Assembly: GCA_037957365.1 (NCBI GenBank)
Contig: JARHVA010000123.1
Coordinates: 372,001-436,000 of the forward strand
Direction of reading: 5' to 3'
From: Torreya grandis
Lineage: Eukaryota; Streptophyta; Pinopsida; Cupressales; Taxaceae
DNA length: 64,000 nt
Every line of letters starts with the position of its first letter. Within the stretch, counting starts at the first letter, position 1. A model generated the notes under the pieces. That model did no database searches. It saw only the letters and a program-made list of their open reading frames with translations, and had not been told where the DNA came from. Shown in pieces: positions 1 through 9,653 of this stretch. The position numbers were made by a program, and so were the translations under genes.

Positions 1-101
1 AGGAGATTTTGCAGAAGGTGGGTACATGACTAGACTGAGGGTTCAGAGTGGTAAAAAAGAAAAGAGACTGATTTTGGCCTGCAGGACCAAAATAGTCAAC
101 A
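1..101 (-). repeat. Start of 3' LTR (cut by window edge)
   Basis: On the minus strand this begins TGTTGACTATTTTGG, followed by CCTGCAGGCC. It parallels TGTTGACCATTTTTGG at 7665-7650 with CTTGCAGGCC next. Similarity holds for about 63 bases and then fades by eye, so the rest of the LTR is either outside the window or too diverged. Confidence 0.5.
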
Positions 102-790
102 TACACCTTAAAAGTATTTCTGAGAAAACCCTTTTAAATAACACTCCATCTATTAGGACATAAGGGAGAGATTCGACTCTGAAATATCTCCTCTTGGTCC
201 TATCAAGGCCCTATGGCACTCACCAGTGAGAAGAAAATGCCTCATGTTTGATGTCCAATCCTTCATGACTATTGGTTCTTCTGTTGTGGCTTTATCATGA
301 ATGAGCAAATTGTCCTCTTTCTACTATTTGAAGTTTGTAGCAAGGTGTTCACACAAGCCTTTTCCTCTTACCAACTTGGTGGTTTTGATATCCACATCAT
401 ATTCCATTACTTTAGTGATCCACCCCTCTTTTTTCATTCAGATCACAGTTGGTCAAGAAATATTTGATGTTGGGATGTGGAAACATGCGATGAACCTTAC
501 TGTTGGATAGCATATGTCTAAATTTCTTCAGACTCCATATGACCGTAAGGACTTATTTCTCCACATATGTATACTTAACCTCAAAACCCTCTAGACCTTG
601 GGTAAAAAAAGCAAGCGGTTGTTCAAGGTTCTCACCATTCACTTGGGTAAGCATAGCAGAGATTACCTCTTCATTTTTGAAGGTGTAGAGGTTGAAATCC
701 TTGGTGAAGTTAGGATTGATCAAGGTAAGAGACTAGGCAATAGCCTGCTTGATCTCTTTGAAACTATCCTTCCTTTGCGTTGTCCACACG
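102..790 (-). pseudogene. Gypsy RNase H (retroviral-type) and pre-integrase remnant
   Basis: This follows the RT thumb in the normal gypsy position. Conceptual translation in shifting frames gives a typical RNase H run: FKEIKQAIA, then DFNLYTFKNEEVISAMLTQ near 690-640, KYTYVEK near 570, and SLKKFRHML near 530-510. A WITKVMEYDVDIKTTKL-like tail lies near 420-370. Near 180-130 there is a short LIDGVLFKRGFLR-like stretch, which in Tat elements precedes integrase. Beyond that the frame runs into LTR sequence, so the integrase seems deleted. Several stops and frame changes make it non-functional. Confidence 0.6.
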
Positions 791-795
791 AATTT

Positions 796-1476
796 CTAAT
801 CTTTCTTCAGCATAGAGGTCAATGGCTTGACTACCTCTGCGAAATTTGGACTAAATCTCATGATAAAGTTTATCTTGCCAAAGAAACTCTGCAGACCTTT
901 CTTATGTTTCGGTAAGGATAGCTCTAGGATGGAGCGAACTCTTTTTGGATCAATGGTTAAGCCCTCTTTTGAAATAACATGGCCAAGGAGTTTGCCCTCA
1001 TGGACAAAGAACATGCATTTCTTCAGGTTGAGAGAGATACCAAACTCTCTGCACCTCTCAAAGATTTGTCTGAAGTGTTTCATGTGTTAGCCCACCTCCT
1101 TAGAGAACACTGTCACGTCATCAAGATAAACCAATATAATTTTATTTATCAATCCTTGAAAAACCATGTCCATGGCTCATTGGAAAGTAGCACCAGCGTT
1201 GGACAGTCCAAATGGCATTTTTTGATAAGCAAACGTCCCCCACTTGGTAGTGAAGGTTGTCTTATACTGGTCACAGTCCTGCACCAAAATTTGATTGTAC
1301 CCTAAATATCCATCCAAGAGGGAGAAATGTTCACTGCCTATCACCATTTTAAGAATCTGCTCCATGTTTGGGAGAGGATAATGGTCTTTCAAAGAGACTC
1401 TATTGAGGTCTCTAAAATCTACACATAACTGATCTCCCCATTCTTTTTTCAAATAGAAACAAGATTGGCTAACCAA
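796..1476 (-). pseudogene. Gypsy reverse transcriptase
   Basis: Two overlapping blocks in different frames give a clear Ty3/gypsy RT. The 1476-1177 block has CVDFRDLNRVSLKDHYPLP, then FSLLDGYLGYNQI, then WGTFAYQKMPFGLSNAGAT. The 1083-796 block is the palm end and thumb: LNLKKCMFFVHEGKLLGHVI, a VDPKR-like hinge and a QSFFGKINF motif. The catalytic YxDD box falls between the blocks, at about 1130-1110; the plus strand there reads as the reverse of VYLDDVTVF. Reverse transcriptase copies element RNA into DNA. Frameshifts near 1177 and 1090 and stops upstream make it a pseudogene. The linker ORF overlaps its start by a few codons. Confidence 0.85.
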
Positions 1477-1990
1477 GAAGAGTGTTTGATCAGAAATATG
1501 ATTCTAGACTCGATCAAGTTGGTGAGTTCCTTCTGCATGAGAAGCTCAATCTTTGAGTTGACAAGCCTTTGCTTCTGCTTAATCAGCTTGGTGCCTTCCT
1601 CTAGCTCAATAGTATGTTGAGCCAAACTTGGGTCAAAACCCTTCAAGTCACTATACTCCCAAGCAAAGACATCAACAAACTCCTGGCACAACAAGATGAA
1701 GGCCTGCCTTTCATGATCTGTACACATTTTTCCAAGTGCAAGTAGCGTATCCTTGAATATTTCAACCTTCTCATAATTCTCCTTCTTCGTTGTGATGCTT
1801 GCTTTATCACTTTTCAATTGGTCATCCTTGTTGAAGATACTTTCGAGAGTGACCAAGCCTTTGGAAATTTTATTGTTTTTCAGTTGAATAATCTAGATGT
1901 CATACTGTTGTTATAGCTTAGCCTAGTTTCTAGCAACAAATTTAGCTTCTTCTTGCAAGAAGAGCGCTATTTACTGATCGCTGTCAAACA
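1477..1990 (-). pseudogene. Linker between aRNH and RT of the Tat-like element
   Basis: The open run 1856-1449 encodes about 135 residues. Its second half carries the segment that comes just before RT in plant OTA elements: FVDVFAWEYSDLKGFDPSLA followed by QHTIELEEGTKLIKQKQR. The first half is charged and unremarkable. It links the RNase H at 2080-2490 to RT and shows that both belong to one polyprotein rather than being brought together by chance. The upstream stretch to 1990 continues in other frames with stops. Confidence 0.65.
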
Positions 1991-2079
1991 CCTGCCAGTT
2001 GGTGATGTTGTCAAGTACGGAGGACTTGATTACCACTTTCAAATGGCATGGAGTGTTATTTTGGCCTATCTCCTTAGGG

Positions 2080-2490
2080 ACATCAAACTAGGCACCAACT
2101 ACTACCAACCTGTCTGCTTGCTTATTCTGCTCTCTTAGAATGGAAGTAACATTGAAGGCAAGGAAACTCTCCACTAAGTCTCATATCCTATGCTTGTAAG
2201 ACTTAAGCAAAGAATTTTTTGTCAAATTTTGGCCTCTCACCTGATTCATAATCAGCTCACTGTCACCAAAAATATGTAGCTCTTTAATTCCTCTTTTCCT
2301 TGCCCACTCTAAACCATGGATGAGAGATTCATACTCTACAACATTGCACGTGCAAGAAAATTGGAACTTGAAAGCCGAAAAGTACTTCTCTTGTGAAGGA
2401 GAAACTAACACCACTCCACCACTAGCTCCCAACTTGCTTCTTGAGCCATCAAAAAAAAGCTACCATAAACTTAAGCTCTCTTGGCTTGCT
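2080..2490 (-). pseudogene. Archaeal-type RNase H domain placed between protease and RT
   Basis: The translation gives a full RNase H fold signature: a FDGSRSKLGASGGVVLVSP strand with the first acidic residue, a NVVEYESLIHGLEWA helix with the glutamate, and HIFGDSELIMNQV with the third acid. Near 2130-2110 an LREQNKQADRL run holds the last conserved acid. This pattern is the archaeal-like RNase H (aRNH) of Tat/Ogre elements, not the gypsy RNase H at 102-790. In Tat elements aRNH normally lies after the ordinary RNase H. Here it lies before RT and after the protease. One open block (2432-2181) covers the core; flanking parts are frameshifted. It would degrade RNA in RNA-DNA hybrids. Confidence 0.8.
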
Positions 2491-2654
2491 TTCATCAAAT
2501 TTGGTACAAAATTACCCTCTTTATGCATGAAATAAATCCCAAGGCCTACCTCTTCTATGAACTTGTAAGGATCATGTTCAAAGTTGTCACTTCCCCATTC
2601 ATATAGGAGCATGTTAGCAACTCCTTCAAGGGCAGAGGATGGAGATTAATCCAC

Positions 2655-3090
2655 TTAGAATTCTTCTTGATCAATAATGGTGTAGCTGACATTTGCCGCC
2701 TTGAGTGAGTATGGTTCTAGATGATCTCTATGGATTGGCTCCAACTCAATGTTAACTTTGGTCCCATATTTAGTTTTAAAAACCAGAGAGGACCAATTTG
2801 TTGCTAGGTACTCGCCTATTTTGGATGTAAAATCTCTAGATAAGCAAATGGCAAAGTAGGGGGGAACATCCGCTACTACCACATCATGGGGAACTGAAAA
2901 TGTTGGGTAGACGTGCAGCTTTAAGTTCAAGCCTCTCACCACTCCTACTATCTTTGCTAGTATTCCATCCAACTGCAGGACTCCCTTAGTCATTTCTTCA
3001 TATTTGAGCCCTAGTTTATCCACTATTCATTTAGGCATTATTGAGGTGCTTGCTCCACTGTTAATGATGCAATTATGCACTAGGAAATCT
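2655..3090 (-). pseudogene. Retroelement aspartic protease remnant
   Basis: The open run 3023-2655 follows an upstream, frame-broken CIINSGASTSIMP motif at about 3075-3040. This matches the D-x-GAS-x-S-x-MP active site of OTA-clade proteases, with the catalytic aspartate apparently read as Asn. Downstream come VVADVPPYFAICLSRDF and TSKIGEYLATNWS, as in gypsy proteases where the second half packs against the substrate. The protease would cut the Gag-Pol polyprotein. The Asn change and stops mark it as dead. Confidence 0.6.
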
Positions 3091-4669
3091 CCTCTGACCA
3101 AGGACAAATAAAAAGGGGGACCTTTTCCTTTTTCTTAACTTGGCTTGATGTGGAAGGCTGCCCATTCATGATCAGAACATTATCAGCTTTTGCTAGGATA
3201 GCTTGTTCATTTAGCCCATGCAATTCCTTTTGTAGCATGTCTTTTTGTCCCAGTATTGATAATGAGTCCCATAAGAAAATATTCATGTGTAGCTTCTTCA
3301 TTTAGTCCACCACATTAATCTGAGGGTTGTTCCCTTTCAAATTTTCTTTGAGATTGCTTACAGTCAAAGGCGCAGGCTAAGGAGCTGAGGGTACAACTGG
3401 TGATCTAAAATTTAAATTTTTTTGGTTCACCTATGGTGAAAAAGATGGTGCAGACATCTGAGCAGCTGCTTGAGATTCTTTTATAGCTCTCCTTTTAGAC
3501 CTTGTGTTGGCTACAACATAGTCACTTTGATTGTCTGCACTGCCCACGTAATTGACTGCATAGAATTCACCTTCTAGGTGATTCATGAGAGTGGAATCAA
3601 GCTGAGCCTGACTGTTGCCCATGCCAGGTTGCACTAAAGTCTCAAAGCTTGGGAATTGAGTGGCTGCCTAATTATCTTGTGCATTAGTGTATTGACTCAG
3701 CATCTCATTTGTATAAACAGCCTGATCTTGACTATATCCCATGGGTGAGCAATTTGGCTATTTTTATATCAGATTATTTTGAGTGGGCATCAAAGCCTTA
3801 GATGATGAAGGGGCACCTAGATTATAGCCTTGATAAGGTCTGGTTTGTGCAAACTGACCTTGTCCTTGATTGTAATTCTAGAAAGGTGGTCTATTTGTTT
3901 GCCCAAACTACTGATATCCCTGATTTGGCCTATAGTTTTGAGCTTGTTGCCTTTTAAGAGCCATTAGTTCATTTGTCACACTTTGTAGCAAGCTTTTGAC
4001 TTTGTGGAGGTCATTGGATGAAGTAGCAGCCAACTTTTTTATGCTAGGCAGAAGAGTTAAAGTAGGTGCAGCAGTCTGGACTGGAGGTAGTAATTCAGGG
4101 TAGAGTGACATATGAGGTCTAGGGGCTATCTTTCCCACTTACACCAGGCAATTCTCAGATGCTATGGCTATGTCATAGGCAGCGGGTATCACATGTCCTC
4201 CTATGGACTGTATCATGATAGTAATGTCATTGTTCAACGCTTTCAAATAATAGAGGAAAGCATAGCTTGGGGTCAACCTCACGAAAATGGGGATTCTGTC
4301 CTATGTCTTCTGAAATTGAGTGTTGAAATCTTGCATGAATTTGTGTGGAGCTCTTTTCATGGTAGTTAGTTGATCAGCAAGTGAGAGGTGGTCACTCTTC
4401 TCCTCAAATATGTTTGTTAAGAGGGTACCTAGTTCATTCCATGTATCCATTGAATTCATGGGCAAAGTCCCATACCAGTCCAGAACTTTGTCCTTAAAAG
4501 ATAATGCTAGCAATCTGATAGCAATATTTTCTTTAGTGACATTATGAATATTGCAGAGGTTAGCAATATTTTTGATGTGTTCAATAGCAGTGATAAGACC
4601 TTCTCTGTTAAAGGGAGGCACACTCTTAAGGGCTACACCTAGGATTGGGTCATAATGTACAAGATTCAA
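3080..4669 (-). pseudogene. Gypsy gag remnant
   Basis: The block 4669-4301 is a clear Ty3/gypsy capsid: an FNREGLITAIEHIKNI helix, RLLALSFKDKVLDWYGTLP and a TWNELGTLLTNIFEEK segment. This is the standard pattern of small helices with the conserved WY and TW. The blocks 4138-3908 and 3634-3431 are proline- and glutamine-rich gag C-terminal sequence ending in RSKRRAIKES. The block 3301-3080 bridges to the protease. I find no convincing CCHC knuckle. Stops between the blocks break the frame at least three times. Confidence 0.7.
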
Positions 4670-5023
4670 AGGACTTTAACCATGAAAAGCCACAAATAGA
4701 AAAACCATAGTTATGACAGAATTCAACCGAGGCCTTCTTGTGTAAGTGTATCTTATAGCAAGTCTGGGAAAAAGACTTATTGAATAAGGATGAGTCCTTG
4801 CAAACCTCAGTCGCCTTGATGAGTTTAATGTTAATTCAATGAATTCAAAAGGGACACCCTTAGCAATAGATCATGTGATGACCTTAGGCATAAGGTGTCG
4901 GTCTGATCTTTAACCAGAAATTGATGCTCTTGATAATGGAGTCACTAGATGCTGGATTAATGATTGTTTTTTGCTATAATAGGACCATCATAAATCCTAG
5001 AACTTTCTTGAGTGTTAAAAAGG
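4670..5023 (-). other. Leader between primer site and gag; no feature seen
   Basis: About 350 bases between the primer-site-like sequence and the gag block, as expected for a retrotransposon leader. I see no ORF, repeat or RNA gene in it. Confidence 0.4.
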
Positions 5024-5041
5024 GTCTCATCAGGCGTGCCA
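5024..5041 (-). other. Primer-binding-site-like sequence
   Basis: Minus strand reads TGGCACGCCTGATGAGAC, in the right place between LTR and gag. It starts with the TGG expected for pairing to a tRNA CCA end. The tRNA cannot be named from the sequence alone. Confidence 0.4.
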
Positions 5042-6699
5042 AAAACTATTAATGCTGTAGATTGCACCCTTGAGAGAAGGTTGGGCTTCTCTCTTCCACA
5101 TGGCACAATGGAAACTCCTCTTTTGCCTATGGGTCTGGAAAAACTAAGGGGAGAGTCTCTAGATAAGGGCTAGCTCCTTTTGATACATCTCTGAGCTATT
5201 CTAGTAATATTTCTAATATATATAATGGGGGGTTGAAAAGAGAGAAGGATTACTGAAAGAAAACCGAAACTAAGGAGGTGATGCACCAAAAGTTTGATCT
5301 ACTCATTACTCACACTTCAAACCATAAGAGCACATACATACACTTTATATGTTGGAAAGACCAGACTGTAGGGAACTTAACAAAAAGACTAAATGAAAAC
5401 ACACAGAAGATGAACTTACCACAAGCGTTGTAGAAAAACACACTATCTGGCAACCTTCTCCTATCTCTGCACTCTAGATATAGCTCTTTTTGCTACCTTC
5501 AAGAATGGCGCTTGTATATACTAGGTGTGTTGGTATCAAGCTTGTGAAAGAATCATGGAAAATGACTGAACACAAGGTTAATACTCAGGCACACTCAGAG
5601 ATATATCTAACCAAATAGAGGTAAAAATATTTTTTTATTGATTCAAGGTGAAAATTGGCAGGGCTATGCCATACAAAAATGAGAGATCCATTCTCAAAAT
5701 GAGAGTTTACAATATATATATAGAGAGAAGAAGCAATGGCACCCTTTTGGAAAAGACTTTGACACCCCTTTACAAGTGGCCCATATGCGTTGAGAGCATT
5801 GGGAAGAGGAAGCCGCTGAAAGAGAATGTTGTGTCAACGCCAATTTTGACTTTAGGCATTTAAAATATATTAAACGTCATGTGTGAAATCATGGGCTGTG
5901 TCATTTGTCTGTAAATAAGACCCCTTCTTCAAGACATTCATGCGGTTATCTGACCATTAATGCAAAATGAGGAAAAAATAGGCCATGCCATTCACTGTTC
6001 ATACTCCTTGATGACCATTTCATAGGGACTGTTCTAACCACTATAATAACTCGCCTTCCTTTTGCCACCTGGGCTATTTTGTCCATATCTCATTATTTTG
6101 TCTCTTCTTGGCTTTGTCTTTTCCTGGAATTTGAGCTCTCAGGGATATCTTATCATCCTTTGCTGGCTCCTTGGGCTATTTCATTAGCAGGTCGCTGAGT
6201 TCATTCTTAACTTTTGTCTTTTTTTAGCTTTGTCTTCTCCTGGCCTTGTCTTTTCCATCTCTTGGCCCTTTCTGGCAATTCGAGCTCTCAAGGCTATCTT
6301 TTATCAACCCTTGGCTCTTTGGGCTCCTTTCTTGACGGTCTCTTCCTTTTGGCCCTAAGGCCTTTGAATCTTTTCAGGCTTGCGCTCAAACATTTAAAGA
6401 CCAACGGTTATTTCATTGCCATGAATTTGACGTCTTCGGGCCCGTCATTGGGCGTTTGAATTCCAACGGCTATTTCATGATGCTAAATTTGACGTCTTTG
6501 GGCCCATCACCCCTTAAGTGATTCCTTCGGCTTCACTTTCCTTCGGCTTTCTGTCTTTATCTGGGCCTTTGTCTTTTAACTCTCCCGAAGGGTTAGTGTC
6601 CCTTTGGGCCTTGAGAAAGGTCCATTTCACGGCACAGAGAGTCTCCCGCAAGGGTACCTACCTTTTGGGGTCCTTCGAATGGCCTTGGCCTCCTAATTC

Positions 6700-6935
6700 C
6701 TTCAGAAAAAATGTCCAAAGGAATTCCTTCAGACATTTTGTCCGAAGGAAATGTTCCCTTCAATGTTCGGCCCTTTCTTTCAGGTGAATTCCTTCAGGCA
6801 AAAGTTCGAAGAAATTCCTTCAGACTTTTTGTCCGAAGGATTTGCCTTGTCCTTTACCACGAGATTTTCTTTCGAAAGGATTTCTTCAGACAAAATTTCT
6901 GAAGGAATCCCTTTGGACATTTTGTCTAAAGAAAT
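6700..6935. repeat. Cluster of GAAGG-type palindromic repeats
   Basis: Four to five imperfect copies of a palindrome of about 28 bp. The core is TTCCTTCAGACA, a short T-rich or A-rich centre, then TGTCCGAAGGAA. Each copy can fold on itself. Examples start near 6700, 6722, 6815 and 6882. A single related copy is at 7499-7526. Similar but more diverged GAAGG/CCTTC runs occur in the copia LTR at 61140-61720. Confidence 0.7.
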
Positions 6936-7280
6936 TCAGCCTTTGCTTTTTTTCTTCTATCTTTGCCTTGGCTTTTTCGAAGGAAACTCACCCTTTTTGC
7001 TTTATCTTTTGATTCCTCCGCAAGGGTTCCTTGCCCTCTGCAAGGGAACTTGGACCCTAAGATGTCCTTCAAAACTTGCTTGAAATGGTCCAGTTTGTGC
7101 TTGAATGTCCTCCGCAAAGGCACCTACCCTTCGGAGCTTTGTAAGAGACTCTTAAACCTTTCGATTGAACTTGAACCTGAACCCTTTTTTTGGAGTTCAA
7201 TGGTTCAACGGTTCAATGGTTCATCATTGTGTCCTGCAAGAAGTCGCGTTCATTCAATTGACCGTTTGAACCAAACCATT

Positions 7281-7372
7281 TGAACCAAGCAACTTGAACT
7301 GACTGATTAAACCAACTACTTGAACTGGCTAATTGAACCAACTGCTTGAACTAACTGATTGAACCGGTTCAA
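7281..7372 (+). repeat. 26-27 bp tandem repeat in LTR
   Basis: Three and a half copies begin at 7281, 7308, 7334 and 7360, each starting TGAACCAA or TAAACCAA and containing CTTGAACTG. Period is 27, 26 and 26 bases. Confidence 0.8.
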
Positions 7373-7670
7373 CATTGTTTAAGTTCAATGTTCAAAGTTT
7401 AAAATCTCTTGGAAAGATTGTGTCATTGAACCCTGACATTGAACCACCTTTTCCATCCTTAAGGAAAAGTGTCTTGAACATTTTCGGTCTCTTTCCTTGT
7501 GAATTTCTTCGGACAAAATGTCTGAAGAGCTTTGTAAGAGCCTTGCATTCTTTGAACGAGTTCATCCTTTTGTTGAAAGACTTGTGCGACCCGAGATTTG
7601 AACTGGCTCAGAATAGCAAGGGAAGGAGACTGGTTTTTGGCCTGCAAGGCCAAAAATGGTCAACAGGTAA

Positions 7671-8250
7671 TGAAGCCATCAATGACTTATTTAGTTAAAC
7701 TCAAGCTTTTGAGACACTTAGATGAAGAGGTGAAACTTGTAGTCACTAATTGCCTTAGTGAAATTACCAAAATAACAACTTTTAAGAAAATTTATTATAA
7801 CAGTATCATGAAGGATGTTTTCTTGTTGACTGTTGAAAGTTTTCGAGGATTGGCTAATTTTGAAAGCCTTTCCTTTGCCAAGAGGGTAACAATACTAGAA
7901 ACTTTTAAAAAAATCATATTTTACAATATCATGTTAGATATTGGTTATGAAGAGACTATCTATGAAAATTTTCAAATATTATGGATTGTTATTAATGAGG
8001 CTTATACAAATAATGTCATAACTTCCATGCAAATTATTATGTCTCTAATTTTGGATGAGGATGATGATATCTCTAAGCTATTGTCAGTTAACTTATTGGT
8101 TGTTTGGAGGAAGGAACAATATGTTTCATCTGTGGCACATAAGTTATCAAATAAATTAGTTAAACAACATATAGAAAAATTTAAAAGTCATTTGATGGAA
8201 GGAGAATTGATTTCTTGTGGTCTCCAGATTATAGGTGTTCTTAAAATGAG
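7671..8250 (+). pseudogene. PDS5: PDS5 N-terminal HEAT fragment, copy A, inside LTR element
   Basis: PDS5 binds cohesin and regulates sister-chromatid cohesion. The open run here keeps the plant PDS5 pattern in order: a LLRHLDEEVKLVVTNCLSEI block (family form: HSD.DVKVAVA.CISEITR), MKDVFLLTVESFRGLANF, SFAKRVTILETFKKI, a YNIMLDIGYEE-like block, then ITSMQIIMSLILDEDDDIS and KFKSHLMEG. It covers roughly the first 250 residues of the family without the extreme N-terminus, which copy B has. There are no introns, so it was captured as RNA. The frame is open across the fragment, which is unusual in this window, but the start ATG comes from LTR sequence. It is a fragment, not a working PDS5. Confidence 0.8.
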
Positions 8251-8261
8251 TAAAAATCAAT

Positions 8262-9637
8262 TAAGGAGAGAACAATGTTGTTTCACATGCCATTAAGTTT
8301 GGACACCTAGTCACACATGTGGGAACAACAAAGAAGAGACTAAGACAATGAAACTTGAGGAATAATAATTATAAAATATATCTACAAAGGAGGAAGAGTA
8401 CATGAGTCTTCATGACACAGTTGAGATTGAAGGGTGTGATGATAGTGATTGGAAAGTACATTAAGAGTGTGAACTCTCAAATTTTGAGGAGCAATTTTCA
8501 TATGAAGGTGCAATTTTCAACCATGAGATAGATGTTATAATAGGTGATGCATGCAATTTTTAGTGTGAAGCAATTCTTGGATCATCAACTAATGATGAGC
8601 ATTTAGAAATTGAAGAAGGTGAGCATGAGATCTATAAAGACACCATTGAAAGGTATGAAGAAAACGTTGATTCTATGATTACAAATAACAGTCCATTATC
8701 TTTACATAATGATAAGGTGATAGATAAGTTCCATGTGGATGACATTGGTAAGAGACATTATCTTATTGATATTCAAGATTTTATAGCTAAGCATGAGATA
8801 AAGACATCACTGGAAGGACTCAATGTATGTAAATATTTTATTATCATGGATCTAGCAAGAGTGTTGAGTTTGCATTGGCTACATCTTATTGAAGATCTTA
8901 TTATGGAAACCAAGAGATTGCCTTTAGGGAAGATACTTCATTTTGATAATGTGTGGTTTGTCATAAACATCACTCTCTTGATATAGTTATCAAATGAGAC
9001 ATTGATGGTTTTCAACCTTGAACCTATTGTTCTTCATTCATTATTAACCAATAAACGAGTATTTTATATCTTAAGATTATTGAATTGGTAGAATTTCAAT
9101 AGTTTGTAATGAGTTGTGGCAAATATTTTAGACCTGGTTCAATGGTTTTCAACTTACACATTGATGTTTAGTGGATATTCTTTAATGCTAATTATTAAAT
9201 TTTCAAACCTCACATTGATGATTACCGCTGATTGCATGGATTTATGTGCACATGATTGTCACTATAACACTTAGATATTGAGTATTGATGAGGTGCTATC
9301 AATGTGTGATAAGCATTCTCAAGGTAATTATAAATCTGATTTTCAATCTTAACACTACTATCATCATTTATACCAACAACTTTGAAGGGGTATGTGTGAT
9401 TATTGTTGGTGAATTGATGAGAGATGTTCCTCTTTTCATTTTGAGTATGTATAGGGATATGAAAATATGGGATCCATGAATACACATGATTGATAGAATT
9501 GCTTCATGGTATAACAAAGTTGTAGTTTATGGTTGTATCAGAGTAGAGCAACAAAAATGTGGTGAAGAATCCTTCAGGTTTATTTAGGATCCTAGTATTG
9601 GCATACGGGTTCAACATTGCTTGAGGACAAGAAATAT
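8262..9637 (+). pseudogene. Interior A downstream of PDS5: knuckle-like motif and unrecognised coding remnant
   Basis: Directly after the PDS5 part comes CFTCHK-FGHLVTHV-like sequence (8275-8318, one frame shift). It resembles a gag CCHC knuckle with the last Cys lost. Then follows an acidic stretch and an open block 8675-8986 with SMITNNSPLSLHNDKVIDKF and VDDIGKRHYLIDIQDFIAKH. Copy B repeats this at 12687-13370 with an extra internal segment of about 50 bases that A lacks. I do not recognise the family. It may be a decayed part of the parent element's polyprotein or a second captured gene. Stops near 8463, 8562 and 8983 break it. Confidence 0.45.
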
Positions 9638-9653
9638 TTGAGTGGGGAGGACT
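9638..9653 (+). other. Polypurine tract of unit A
   Basis: TTTGAGTGGGGAGGAC just before TGTAATGTCCC. The tract primes plus-strand DNA synthesis in LTR elements. The preceding TTGCTTGAGGACAAG is the usual 3' end of plant gypsy interiors. Confidence 0.7.

Larger units (their letters stand above)
1..7665 (-). mobile_element. Tat-like Ty3/gypsy LTR retrotransposon, degenerate, aRNH before RT
   Basis: Read on the minus strand, the order is 5' LTR, primer-site-like sequence, gag, protease, an archaeal-type RNase H, a linker, reverse transcriptase, the ordinary RNase H, a short pre-integrase-like stretch, then the start of a 3' LTR. All frames are broken by stops and frameshifts, so it cannot move by itself. 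No integrase core is seen between RNase H and the 3' LTR. The 63 bases at 39-101 match 7603-7665 (both end GTCAACA on the plus strand), which is why I read them as the outer starts of the two LTRs. The protein style (GASGGVVL, DSELIMNQV, AYQKMPFGL) fits the OTA/Tat branch. The right edge abuts the interior of the PDS5-carrying element at 7666, so this element probably inserted into it; the other flank is outside the window. Confidence 0.75.
5053..7665 (-). repeat. 5' LTR of the Tat-like element (about 2.6 kb)
   Basis: The outer end TGTTGACC is at 7665, matching the 3' LTR start at 101. The inner end is uncertain. I place it at 5053, just before the primer-site-like sequence, because a CA falls there, but an alternative CAACA end lies at 5528. 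Inside are GAAGG palindromes (6700-6935), a 26-bp tandem repeat (7281-7372), a minus-strand AATAAA near 5635 and a short AT run near 5712-5722. The LTR is richer in GC and in CTTT/CCTT tracts than its neighbours. No supported coding region lies in it; ORFs there are chance openings. Confidence 0.55.

Noticed and set aside
598..1305. Overlapping plus-strand ORFs of about 100 codons
   Set aside because: They are antisense shadows of the RT and RNase H coded on the minus strand.
5528..5545. TGTTGGTATCAAGC as a plus-strand tRNA-Met primer site
   Set aside because: There is no plus-strand element interior to its right, and it lies inside a minus-strand LTR. It may instead be an alternative LTR end.
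6214..7283. Several ORFs of 80-110 codons in the LTR
   Set aside because: Low-complexity Ser/Phe/Leu-rich products of CT-rich LTR repeats; no domain and no conservation seen.
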